The notes beneath the pieces were generated by a model. It had not been told where the DNA came from. It saw only the letters and a list, made by a program, of their open reading frames with translations, and ran no database searches. From assembly GCA_023374025.1 (NCBI GenBank), contig SIJG01000018.1, positions 1,784,175 through 1,848,174 of the forward strand: DNA of 64,000 nt, in the 5' to 3' direction. This document shows positions 36,524-48,000 of the stretch, piece after piece. Both the position numbers and the translations under genes were made by a program. Numbering within the stretch: position 1 is the stretch's first letter; the number at the start of each line of letters is the position of its first letter. The DNA comes from Heterodera schachtii. Taxonomy: Eukaryota; Nematoda; Chromadorea; Rhabditida; Heteroderidae.

Positions 36524-36945
36524 CTAGTAAAACAAACGCACTTTGCCGTTGCGAAACAGCCCAAAGTATTGTGAGTTTATTTTTGAGTTGGAAGCGCTGC
36601 CGAAATTGAAAAATTGCTCATCCTCAATTTGTTTAATGACAAATTCATCCTTATTTTGCGATGGCAGTAAAGAATCAGAGAAAGAATTCTAAAACAAAAA
36701 ATAGGAAAATTTGACAGAGAAATCTTTGAAATTTTTTATTCAAGATTGGCAACAAATGCCATAATTTCCCACCAGCATTTCCCAGGCGGACTGCTCCCGT
36801 TTCTCCATCATTTCCTTGAACATGTTCAGTCCGAACACCTCAATGCCATGGTTTGTCTTGATTCCCCGTTTCTCGCCGAATGTTTTGAAAATGCTTTGCC
36901 TCATGCCCAATTGGAATTGGCGTTCCGATTCTCCACCCACCAATG
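36524..36945 (-). pseudogene. PIPK 3' fragment (B2)
   Basis: The last exon (36688-36524) and part of the preceding exon (36945-36773; QFQLGMRQSIFKTFGEKR and NHGIEVFGLNMFKEMMEKRE) of a PIPK gene. Upstream it breaks at 36945 straight into sequence matching 16296, which lies about 0.3 kb 3' of the next PIPK copy, so this is a truncated tandem copy. The kinase core is absent. Confidence 0.8.
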
Positions 36946-37621
36946 TTTTCTCGATCTTTTTTTGAAAAATTTTTTGAATGCTTGAGTGTAAATTAAAAGG
37001 TCGAAAATATGCACATGGAGATGCAACTTCAAACCAAGGTAAAACAGTATTTTAGGCATTACAGGCTGTTTCGGTGCAGGAGAAAATTGCATGTGCATAA
37101 ATTTCGGTCCTTGCATTACATCGGATTTTGTTTTGTTTCCACGGTTGATACAAAATCCTTCTTTGAAAATTTTCTTAGGAACAAATTAAACTAAACTCAA
37201 TTATACTCAGTCGGAAAATAAATAATTCGAGTTATCTCCCAAAAAGATTTATGCTGCTTTTTATAAGGAACTAATGAATAATAAATCAAATAATGTGTGT
37301 TAAATGGAAGAAGGAAAATACTGTAAGCAGCGAAGATACCGTAGAATAGAGAAATAAGAAAGAACAGAGAGACAGACAGAAGAGACTATACTAAAATCAA
37401 CAGAGAGCTAACAACATACAGCAATAAGTTAACGGACGGGGAAGTATCCGTGACCAATCATCAATCAGCGGACTGAATCATTTCACCGATCACTTCACTT
37501 TCCGTCCAACTCCATCGCTGTATTAGTTTTGCCGGTCACCGTTTCTGCATTGGCATTGCGCACCACGGCGTAATAATTCTTAATGAGTGTCATTTTAGTT
37601 GGATATAAACAAAATTCCATT

Positions 37622-40323
37622 TCAAATATTCGAGTAAAACAAACGCACTTTGCCGTTGCGAAACAGCCCAAAGTATTGTGAGTTGATTTTTGAGTTGGAA
37701 GCGCTGCCGAAATTGAAAAATTGCTCATCCTCAATTTGTTTAATGACAAATTCATCCTGATTTTTCGATGGCAGTAAAGACTCAGAGAAAGAATTCTAAA
37801 AAACAAAAATAATAAGGAAAATTTGACAGAAATTTTTGAATTGTTTTATTAAAAATTGGCTGTTGGCTAGAACAAATGCCATAATTTCCCACCAGCATTT
37901 CCCAGGCGGACTGCTCCCGTTTCTCCATCATTTCCTTGAACATGTTCAGTCCGAACACCTCAATGCCATGGTTTGTCTTGATTCCCCGTTTCTCGCCGAA
38001 TGTTTTGCAAATGCTTTGCCTCATGCCCAATTGAAATTGGCGTTCCGATTCTCCACCCACCGGTGTTGAAGACTCGAGGCTGAACAAGCAGCCGAGCACA
38101 GTGCCAACAAAGCGTTTTCCATACATTTGGGGCGGCACTGGCGTCACAATTTCCTGAGAAGGGCAAAAATGCCATTCGATCCAAGACAGAATTTGCATTA
38201 AGGTTCCAATATTCCTTATCAAATCTTCCCGTTAAACTATTGAGTGTTCATAATTCATTGGTTTGTATGCCGTCATCGCTTTTAACGAAAACTAATTTTG
38301 ATGAAAAGCCATTTAAATTCTTTATAAAAAATTCCAAAATTGGCAAATCTCAAAAGAAATCCTAATACTGCAAACTTTATTTCTTTTCAGTAATCCAGTC
38401 GCACTTTATGTCAACTTTGTTGAAACCAAAACCCAGGAATATATGAGTGTAAAATTGCCAAATGAATCATAATCACTGAAACCAAGTGGAACGAGCCCGG
38501 TTAAGGCCAGGATTTTCCCACAAGTTCCCTTTTCCAAAAATAATGGGCGTCTAGGAATAGGATGCTTTACAGAAATCTCATCCAGCTGATGGCAGACACA
38601 CAAAGTGCAAAGTGGGGGGGGGGGATGCGGGAAGCTGTCACAACGGGCACCCTTTCATTTAGAAAAGCCAACATTGTGGTAGGGGATGAACTCGCTCATG
38701 CTTGTGTAGTGTATAAAATCTGCTCTGTCTTCCCTTTTCTGCTGAAAGATTTCCAAGAAATACTTCTCCGTTTTTTCGTTGGACGGCGTCACAATGTCAA
38801 TGATGGCCATGTACAGACAAAGGGTCGCCTTCTCCTCGTATTCTGCATCAGGCCGTCGTTTGCAATTATGGCATTTTGCTTCCACACACTTCTGATCCTT
38901 TTTTGTGTGCGTGGGGTCTTTTTTGTCTGCTGGGTTTGGGTCTGGGTCCATGAATTGGATACCCAACAGCAGACTGTAGTCATTGACTCCGTTCTCGGTA
39001 AGGTACTATAAATGGGAGTTATTGTTAGCTATTTGAGATTTCTATAAATTAATTTAAAAATCAATTCATCAATGCGGTATCCCTTCTAATGCTTACTATT
39101 GCGTCGTTCTTCACTCTGTCGGCCAATTGCCTATACGTTTCAGCAGGCAACTGAATGCCCTCCGGGAAAAAGGCGGAAATCTCTCTCCCTTCGCGGGAGA
39201 TGCCGATGAAGTCGTACTCGCGGTACAAACTCTTCTGCCAATCCGTGTCTCCTGTGTACCACTTCTGCTTCTGGTCGTGCTGCACGGCACTGCCCGGCGC
39301 GAAAGTGCCTTTGATGTCGAACTTGAGCAGAGTTTGCTCGTCGATTCCCTCAAATACGTTGTTCAGTACCACAAATTGTAACATGTGCAGCCGAAGTTTC
39401 TTAAAATGAAGGGAAAGTGCAAAATGAAATAAATAAACTTCCCTATGTTTCTTACCTTTTTCCTCTCTTTTCCCTTGCCCTCCTTCAGCTTGGCGTAAAG
39501 ATTCATTTCGAAGTACATGAAGAAGGTGTTGATCATGGAGCGGCTGTCCGTAGACTGCTTGCTCTTCTCGGGCTGCTGGCCAAGCACATGCTTCGAATAA
39601 TTGTCCAACACCTCCTCTATTTTAGCAGGCTCATCTTGATCCGGGTTCAGACTCTTCAAGATGAATTTGTCGTCCTTCGTTTTGTAAAAAACTCCGCCGC
39701 TCCCTCCGCGGCCATTCAACGGCACAAACTCAGACAACGACATCTGTCAACAATTCAATTATAATTTCAAATTTTTTTAATGTTGCAACTCATACCAGCA
39801 ACTGCTCATCACTGATGCCAAATTTGCCTCTGATCTTTTCGAAAATTTCCCCCTCCGATTTCACCGCAAATTCTGCCTCATATCTTTTGTCCGATTTGTC
39901 GTCGGTGTCCATTTTGGTGATCAACGGCACAGACTCTTTGGGCGTTTTCGAACTCAATTTCTTCGGCACGTTTTGCTTCTTCTTCTGCTCTCCATCTTTT
40001 TTCCTCAATTTTTGGCACAAATAATTGCCCAGCAAAGTGCTCAGCCATGGCACATTTTTGGTATTCGCATCCTTTTCCTTCGCATTCTCCGTCTTCTTTT
40101 GCTCCTCCAGTCTTTCCTTCTCCTCGTCTTTGTCCGCTTTCTTTTCAAGGCTTTCCTCCCATAAGACTTCTGTCACGGCACCACCTTTCTTCTCTACGAT
40201 TATCTCCTTGAACTCATTTTCATGCTTTTCACACAATTCTTCCACGCTTTGCCCTTTGGCAATGCAAAGTAAAATTGAGAGGAGGACGGGCAACGTGAGC
40301 AGTTTTGTTGGTAAAATAATCAT
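37622..40323 (-). CDS. Secreted phosphatidylinositol phosphate kinase-like protein (PIPK-B)
   Basis: Exons 5' to 3': 40323-39796, 39743-39456, 39399-39097, 39005-about 38673, 38585-38427 (tentative), 38153-37893 and 37795-37622; every junction is phase 0, giving about 680 aa. Residues 1-24 form a signal peptide (LLTLPVLLSILLCIAKG); about 45-175 is a Lys/Glu-rich, low-complexity linker. The PIPK catalytic domain follows: glycine loop GGSGGVFYKTKDDKFILKSL with the ATP lysine, FVVLNNVF, FDIKGT (family DLKGS), YDFIGI, GVNDYSLLLGVQF (family DYSLLxG) and AIIDIV (metal-binding Asp), then VPPQMYGKRF, like the C-terminal PDxYxxRF of PIP5K/PIP4K. Known PIPKs phosphorylate phosphoinositides in the cytosol; a signal peptide is unusual and suggests export. 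Substrate class cannot be read. The fourth-exon donor and fifth exon need transcript proof. Confidence 0.8.
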
Positions 40324-40420
40324 TTTATCAGTGAATTCGGAGAGGAGGAGTGAAGCTGAAGCTCACTGAAACAAAACACAGCAAGCAGTTGATGAATAAT
40401 TTTCTTGTTTTTGAAGCGGC

Positions 40421-40427
40421 TTTTATA
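40421..40427 (-). promoter_or_regulatory. TATA-like box of PIPK-B
   Basis: CCTATAAAAGCCGC on the minus strand, about 100 bases before the start codon, conserved with copy A. Confidence 0.6.
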
Positions 40428-41290
40428 GGCAAAAAATAATCAATAGTAACTGAATTACAGCAAAGGTAACACCAAAGAAAAAAGATGAAAATATTGTATG
40501 AGCGAGAGAAATAGACAAATATAACATTATGGTATTTTTTAAAGTAAAATGCCTGCGTTGTAAGCAATAAATATACACATAGGCAGAGAAGGCATAATTC
40601 CCCCAAAGGCAGGGGGGAATTTGGAGTGATTTCAAAGTAAAGCAAAAAAAAGATGGGCCCCTCTGAGTAGGGAGGTTAAAGCGAAAAAGCCCAACAATTT
40701 TGGCTATCCATTGGATAAGCATAATTGGAGTTGGGCCAACCTACTGCTCGCCTCCATCACTTTGCCAACGTGCCATGTGATTAAATGCACTTTCCCTTAT
40801 GCCTTAAATGGAAACAAAGAAATGGCAAAAGTAATGTGAATTGATTATTTTAAATTCGCTGCTTGTAAATGCCATTCTTTTTTGTAAAATGCCATTATAA
40901 ATTTTATCGTAACATTTGTTATACCTTTTTGTTGCAGAACCTTCACCGTATTATTCGTTACCTTGGGTGTTTTGATCATTTACAAACGAATGAAATTTTC
41001 AAAAAAGTTCCCTGAGACGCCATCGGTTCCGCCTGACCCTTATTTTCTCCAACTTTTGTGAAAATGAAAAAAGCTCGACCAACAAATGAACCACTTTTAC
41101 CTGAATCTTTTGGTTTTTTACGGTCACAATGAGGACTTTTAACTTTCAAATAGAAATTCCCCTGGAAAATATCAGTGGTTTAAGGTCCCAAAGTCAAAAA
41201 AAAAGATCAGGTGCTGAAGTGTCCATTTTCAAGGGAGAGGGGACTGAATCGTCCGACGTTTAACAAAAAAATTTAAATTGCGCAGAAAAC

Positions 41291-43507
41291 TAGGGTTCGG
41301 ACCCCGTGGGCGTGGCTTTTCGCGGGGGCGGGGGTTGGCGGGGGTCAGAGTCGCGGGGGCGGTGGCGGGGGCACGATAATTTCGCCAGCCGCAGTTTTGG
41401 TGACAAAAAAGGCTGCGAATAGCTTTTTTTCGCAGAGTTTTATTGTTTGGGCGCGAATCATTTGGACGCTTTGCGGACAGAATGAATGAGTGTTATGGGG
41501 ACGGAACTTTCTCATTGGCACCAGCCCAATTTTATCAAATTTATACGATTTCGGCAAAGTCTGTTTGTCTTAATGCAGTTTTTCAAAATTGTAAATTAAA
41601 TATTTAGGCGTGAAAAATGGATTTTCCCGGTGTGCCATGCCTTAATGACTTCCAAATCGCAAACATCGTACGAAAGAATGTTCACACTTTTGCGTGCAGC
41701 GTGGCAAATTTTGCTCCCACTTCTTTTTCCGTGGATTTTGAAATGGCTATGTCAAATGCCGTTACGACAATCTTTCCCGGATGCCAGATTCGGTTTTGCT
41801 TTTTTCATTTTGTACGGAACTTACAAAAGAAAGTGAAACAGCAAGGCTTATGGCAGGCAATTTTCCCTTTATTTTAAAATATTTTTTTTTAATTTTTTCA
41901 AAATTTAAGCGTTATTGTGCTTATCCGGTGTTGCTTTGAGTGTTCGGATGCTCACATCAGTCGCATTCGTTCCACTTTGAGATATCAGGAACGCAGTGAC
42001 AGCACTTGACACGGAATTTGGAAATTTGGCGGCTTTTCGACCTCTCATTGATTGGTCAGAAAATAAAATTTTCAATTTTAGAATAATTTTTTAGGCTTTT
42101 GGACAATTATGTTGGACATCCCCGTCCCAATGGCACGTGGTCGCAACCGTTGTTCCGCCCGGACCAGTGGAACGTCTACCAACGCACATTGGATGGAGAT
42201 GCGAGGACGAACAACAACGCAGAAGCGGAGCATCACCGTTTGCAGGGCGCATTCAATTGTCGTCATCCATCATTGTGGCATTTAATTGATGTTCTTCGAC
42301 GTGAACAGAAAATCGCCGACAACAAATACAATTCTGCGATCGCTGGATTGTCACCTGAGAAAAAGCGAGGCAAATATTTGGCAGCAGATAGACGAATTCT
42401 GAATATGGTTCGCAATTACATTCCGTTGAATGTAGTGAACGATCATGATTACCTTCCGCCCAATCACCTTCACACTAGTTTGGAATTTCTTCGAGGTATT
42501 TCCCACCATTATCAAATGAACCCTTGAAATTGTTGTTTTTTGTTACCATTTTTTATTGTTTTTTGATATTTAATAACGTTTTTCATTTATTTATTTTTGG
42601 TTTTACCAAGTTTTTGAATTTAAAAAATTTTTGCTTGGCGCCCAAACGAGCGCGCCCAAACGAGCTGGCGCCCAAATGAGCGCGCCCAAAAGTGAGCGCC
42701 CAAACGTGAGCGCCCAAACGGGTGGGTCCCGATTTGTTTGACTCCACATTCCTTTAGTCGATGTATCGCCTCGATTCAATATTCATTTTGGCATAAATTG
42801 CACAGATTTTGTCTAAAGATTAACCAAATTTAGGGATTTCAGGCTAATTTTTTAAGAAAAATAGGCTTCTTGGTGGGCCGGCGGTGCCGATAGGCGCCGC
42901 TGGGCGAATTTGGAAATTTAAGCTCTATTTTCTAACAGATATTCACCAAAAAAATTAAAACTTTTCCGATAATTTTTTGTTTTTCTTCGGTATTTTTATT
43001 TTGTAATTTTGAAATATATTAAATTTTCCTGATTTAGTCAAGGAAAATTGAACTTTTTAATTTCAACGAATTTTTCATTCAGCGGCGGCTGGCGGAGCCA
43101 TCAATTTTTTTTTAAATTGAGTTTAATTTGTTAACTAATTATGCCAAGAAGGGTCAATTTTTTATGGTTTTTTTTGTACATTAATCATAAAAAAATAAAT
43201 TCAAAAGAAAACGTCAACCGGTATCGAACTCATAACAAAAATTTGTTAGTGCTGCAGCACTAACAACTAAACCATAAATAAATTAAAAAAGAAAAGCAAA
43301 ATTACTTTATTTATAAAAAATGGTCAAGATGTTTAAAAAAATTCAAAATTGTATAAATTTTTTGCCTTTTATCCCAAGAAATGCCATTCTTAGGGATGTA
43401 TTTTCACCCCCGCGCCCCCGCGGGGACGAAGGTCGCGGGGGCGGGGGTCTGAGTCACGGTGCCAAAAAACCTGTCCCGCCCCCGGCGGGGGCGGGGTCCG
43501 AACCCTA
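41291..43507. mobile_element. hAT-like element with GCGGGGGC words, nested MULE remnant
   Basis: The 2217-bp element has matching 16-bp ends TAGGGTTCGGACCCCG and an 8-bp TSD CAGAAAAC at 41283-41290 and 43508-43515. Ends are arrays of GGGGGCGGGGG/CCCCGCGGGG words. Inside lies the right part of the MULE also found at 22202, ending in inverted GTTTGGGCGC arrays (about 42638-42731), plus a GC-rich palindromic module near 42880. Confidence 0.9.
41383..42527 (+). pseudogene. MULE transposase remnant, copy B
   Basis: Nearly identical to 22740-23883 ([34 protein letters not shown]-stop) but the FLYWCH part is deleted and a base is missing in the GTGGCCAAATTTTG stretch (about 41703), adding a frameshift. 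Confidence 0.8.
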
Positions 43508-43515
43508 CAGAAAAC

Positions 43516-44846
43516 AGACTCCACACTGTTCTGCAACTGGTAGAGGGGGCGCCGGCCACTCGCTCGGGCGCCCCACCTTACCGGCTCCACATCGCATTGG
43601 CTTTTTCGCGACCGGGCCGGCTTTTAGTTTTATTCATTCTCTAATTATTTGATCTGCAGCCAAACCTTTAGTCACTATTTAAAGACACTTCAGTACCCGA
43701 TTTTTTTACATGAAAAAAATGGCAAGTGCTCCTTTCACTTGTATCGTTCTCATTATTTAGGCCGTTTTAAATTGATTTCGAACTGTTTTTGGGCAATTTT
43801 TAGTTTGGGACCTCAAACCGTTATTTATCTCCCCCCTTTATATGGTTTTTTAAATTCTGTGAACTTTGAAACTAGATTCGAAAAAAATTGCAGTAACCAA
43901 TCCCTGAAGGGTTGGTTACAGGCCTGGGACAGAAATGGCAGCCAAATGAGCTGCCAAAATTATTGACAAATGATAGAAAATGAAACATTTTTATTTAATC
44001 GTCGGTTAGCACTTTCCCCATTCCTCGGTTTGATCGGTGATCGCCCCCCGCCCCCACCATTCACATTTTTGCTTTATAATTGAGCAAACGAAAAAGATTT
44101 TTTGTAAAGGGTGGCCAAGAAAAGCGCATGAAATGTTGGGTGATAGCTGATATTAAATTTGGAATCAAATCTCATTTTGGCATTCGTAAAATGTGAAAAA
44201 ACCGGAAATTTGAATGAAGGCACAGCGCTGAAAATCTATAAAACTTTGAGCATTTTTCAGATTTTTTCTTTGGATTTTGTTGAGTCAGTTACAATTAAAT
44301 TTCAGAATAAGTACCATGAACCGGAAAAATTCCGTCACTCCCTGCCACACAAAATTGACGAGTCAGTCCCGACAAAACCGTATCATTCAAAAACTCTTAA
44401 TGAGTCTCGAAAAAAAGACCAAAATCACTGTAATCCCCTTCAATGGTGTAAAAGTATAAGGAATGATTTATTAATTAGAAATTAATTTAAGGTTAATTTG
44501 ACAGAATTCAGAATTTATTGTATAATTAATTAATTATTGGTTGTCAAAAGTAAATTGATATCATTTGCACGCAGTTTTTGAAAAAAAGGGGTAAATAAAT
44601 TCCATTTTTTATTTAATTGGTCGCTTATCAATAAATTCCAATTCTTCGTCGTTTGCATGTTGGCCATGATGAGGACGACGTCTTGAACTCTGGCCAAAGT
44701 CAAACTCTTGAGGCGGATGAATGCCCTGACGAAATCTCTGAATGTTTAAAGGTCAATAAATGGACCAAGTCAAAAAATGTGATGAACAATGAACATTAAA
44801 AATTATAATTGGGATTTCTAAAAATTATTGCTTAATTAAGTGTTTT

Positions 44847-44847
<1 letters not shown>
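43516..44847. other. Intergenic, no gene seen
   Basis: Open stretches occur (for example 44159-44485 on the plus strand) but show no splice pattern, composition or motif that I can call protein-coding. Confidence 0.5.
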
Positions 44848-44901
<54 letters not shown>

Positions 44902-44971
44902 ATGAGACAGAGAGTGAGAGAGAAAGAAATAAAGAAAGAGAGAGAGAGCGCGAGAATGAGAGAGAGTGAGA

Positions 44972-45013
<42 letters not shown>
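44848..45013. repeat. (GA)n microsatellite
   Basis: About 165 bp of GAGAGA with interruptions, just beyond the stop codon of the SLC6 gene on its 3' side. Confidence 0.95.
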
Positions 45014-45014
<1 letters not shown>

Positions 45015-45036
45015 TGAGGAAATTTTGAAAATTTTT

Positions 45037-48000
45037 TTAATTCTTAATGACTTGTAATGGGCTGAGACGACGGTCCCCGTCTTGGCCAGCACAGCACATG
45101 TAGTAGAGGGCGTAGCCGGGAATCACCACCATGGAGCAGGCGGACAAGAAGAAGCCGAACGCCTCGGCCCAAAAGGGGTAGTCGACCCCCGTGGGGTAGC
45201 GGAGAGGCTCATACATCACCAAGCAGCAAATGAACAAAATCTGAGCAATTTTTGTTTAATTAATAGTTTCTTTTTGTTGAATGCGTTCGTTACATTTAAA
45301 ATTCAAGCAACAAAAATTCGACTTTTGAAGCCCATTACAATTTAATTTGTGCCTGGACCCCAATTTGGGGTTGAGGCATAAGGTTTGAAGCGTGGCGAAT
45401 TCGCCGAAAAATGGCAAAAAATTTCATTCAATTCATAAATTAGGCAAACATTTTCAAAGCCAAAATTTGGCCTTTTCACTCGAGCCGTTAAAACTTTGTG
45501 ATGGCCGAAACTCGGCTTTGTCCTTGACACAAACAATGGTAAATTGGCAATAAAAGTTAATTATTACTAGAGCTCGGCCTCGACCTGGATCCAGGCCTGG
45601 ATTTTCCTGGACCTGGATTTTCCTGGATTTTTGTCCAGGAAATCCAGGTCCAGGTCAAATTTGAAAAAAAATCCAGGTCCACCAGGTCCAGGCAAAACAA
45701 GAAAACACCTGGATTTCCTGGACAAAATTTTAGAATTTATTATTTTAAGTGACCGATGTTTTTTCCAAGTTTTCAAAAAATGTTTAATAGATTTATAAAC
45801 AGATTATTATTGTAAATTAGATATTTTTAGATTTTCCCAAGCAATTAATTGATTTTTTCAAACTTTTGCTTGCTTTTTAGAACAAATTTCAAAAAATCCA
45901 GGTCCAGGCCTGGATCCAGGTCTCGAAGAGCCTGGATTTTTCCTGGACCTGGAATTTGTCCAGGAAATCCAGGTCCAGACTTTTTTCAAAATACCGAGCT
46001 CTAATTATTACCAATGCACTCAGTGGGGCTGTGTATTTCCAGAGTAAGGTAAAAAAGGAGAGCGGATAAATGCCAATCATTTCCTTCAGAGCAGCGCGGA
46101 CACGCCGTGCGCCTGTTAATTCATTAAACATTTGTCAATTAATTAATTAATTCGATGGGATCGGAAATGAAATCAATTTTAGTAAATTCGAAAAAAACTA
46201 ACCGAATCCCCACGCCAGGCCAACCACTTCGAAAAACACCACAAATAGAAGTGCAATGCCCGATGCTCCATAGGCATCCACCTGAATTACATATTTTGTT
46301 TGGTTCGAGAGCATACGTTAAAAAAAGGGGAGAGGGCGACGCCTAATTTTACGAAGGGACTCAAGACATGTAAAATATCCAAATCCATTTTTTTTTTTTT
46401 TTGCAAATTTGCCAAACAGAATTTTTCTTACAAAATTAATATTTTCAAGAGTTGAAGTGAGGAAGCAAAAAAAGAAAAAAGACTTCAACACCAAAATACA
46501 TATTAAATTAATTTTGGAATTTTGATATTTAATTAAATTCACCAGCGTAAGCCAATGTGCCCCGGCATAAGTGACCATTGGAATGCCAATAATGAAGAAG
46601 AATATGCAAGTAACGAGAAGCGAAATCTAATTTAAAAAAATAAAAATCACAAAATAAATAATTTTCAATATTTTTAAACTTTTTTGTATTTGCGTAAAAG
46701 CGTTGGAAAAGTGTCCTCAAGAGCGGTGAACAGTCCTTCCATCATGCAAACCTGTGAAATTTCAGAAAAATAACATCAAAAATTGTTTTTAAATGCCTGG
46801 CTGTCGAGCCCGAGAATTGTGATCATCAGAAAAAACAGAAATGCCCAAAGCTGCTTCAGCGGTAAATTACTGGCAACTTCAGGGTATGCCAAAAAGGCAA
46901 GTCCAACCCCTTAAAATTAAAAAAAAAATTGAAAATATCAAAAAATAAAAAACCAACCGGGCTTCACAATTTCAGCGATTGGTTTGCTCGCAATTTCGGA
47001 CATGTAGCCAAGAATAGAAAAGATGGCAAAACCTGCCAAAATTGAAGTCATTCCATTGATGCAGCACATGATCATCGCATCGCTAGAAATATTTATTTTA
47101 ACTATATTTATAAATTATTTAAAAATGTAAAAAATAAAAATAAATAAAACAATTAATTTACCGGTAGCAGTTGTGGTTGAATTTGTTGTGCGAGCCGAGA
47201 GCGATCAAAGTGCCAAACCCGACGCCATAACTGTAGAACACTTGTGTGCCAGCATCTTTCCACACTAAAGGGATTTGAAATAAAAAAATGAAATTAAAAT
47301 TAATTAATTAATTGAAAGATTTTCTTAATTAATTAATTTTTTAATAATTAAATCACATAATTATGGACCTGTCGTTTCGGTCAATTTCGTGAGATTTGGC
47401 GTCAGATAAAAGGAAATTCCGTTCATAGCACCAGGCAAAGTTAGACCACGGATCAGCAAAACGATGATCAGAAAGTATGGAAACAGAGCACAGAAATAGA
47501 CAAACTTTAAAAGTGAAAAAATAATAAAATAAATTTCATTTTCTTTTTTTTTTTTTGTAAAATGGAAAAATTGTCGTTTGTGCCCAACCCAAGCACCATA
47601 AGTATTAAGGCGTGTAATTATAAGTACATGCATAATTCTATTAAATGGCCCTCTCTGTTAAACCGGTTGTTTTTACCTCAATGGATCAAAAATTTTTCAA
47701 AAATTTGATTTTTTACTATTTTCTCGAAAATATTAATAAAAATATAAATTTAAAAAAGGAGGAAATTTATGACAAAAATAAGCCCATAGAAAAATTTTGA
47801 TTTACTCAATTTCTTCAAAATTAATAGGTTTTAGGTACGTTCGAGATTTTTAGCCTAAATTTTGATTAAAAATCAATGGCATGTGCAAAGAAACGGCACC
47901 TTTCTCGCCTGGGTGATGCCCTTCCACAAAGCGAAATACACGACAACCCATGCCAAAAACATCAGTCCGAGCAATTCCCATTGGATGCCGCCAATGTCGT

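Larger units (their letters stand above)
36947..42819. repeat. Segmental duplication 2, copy B
   Basis: Same orientation as 16296-24176. It contains PIPK-B, its promoter and the MULE-bearing element, and lacks the 16670-17903 insertion. Confidence 0.9.

Noticed and set aside
43208..43275. tRNA-like sequence on the minus strand (A-box-like TGGTTTAGTTGTTAGTG and B-box-like GAGTTCGATACC)
   Set aside because: The T-arm stem does not pair and the acceptor stem is not visible; at most a decayed tRNA or SINE head.
44159..44485. 108-codon open frame on the plus strand
   Set aside because: No recognisable motif, splice context or duplicate; composition resembles the intergenic background.
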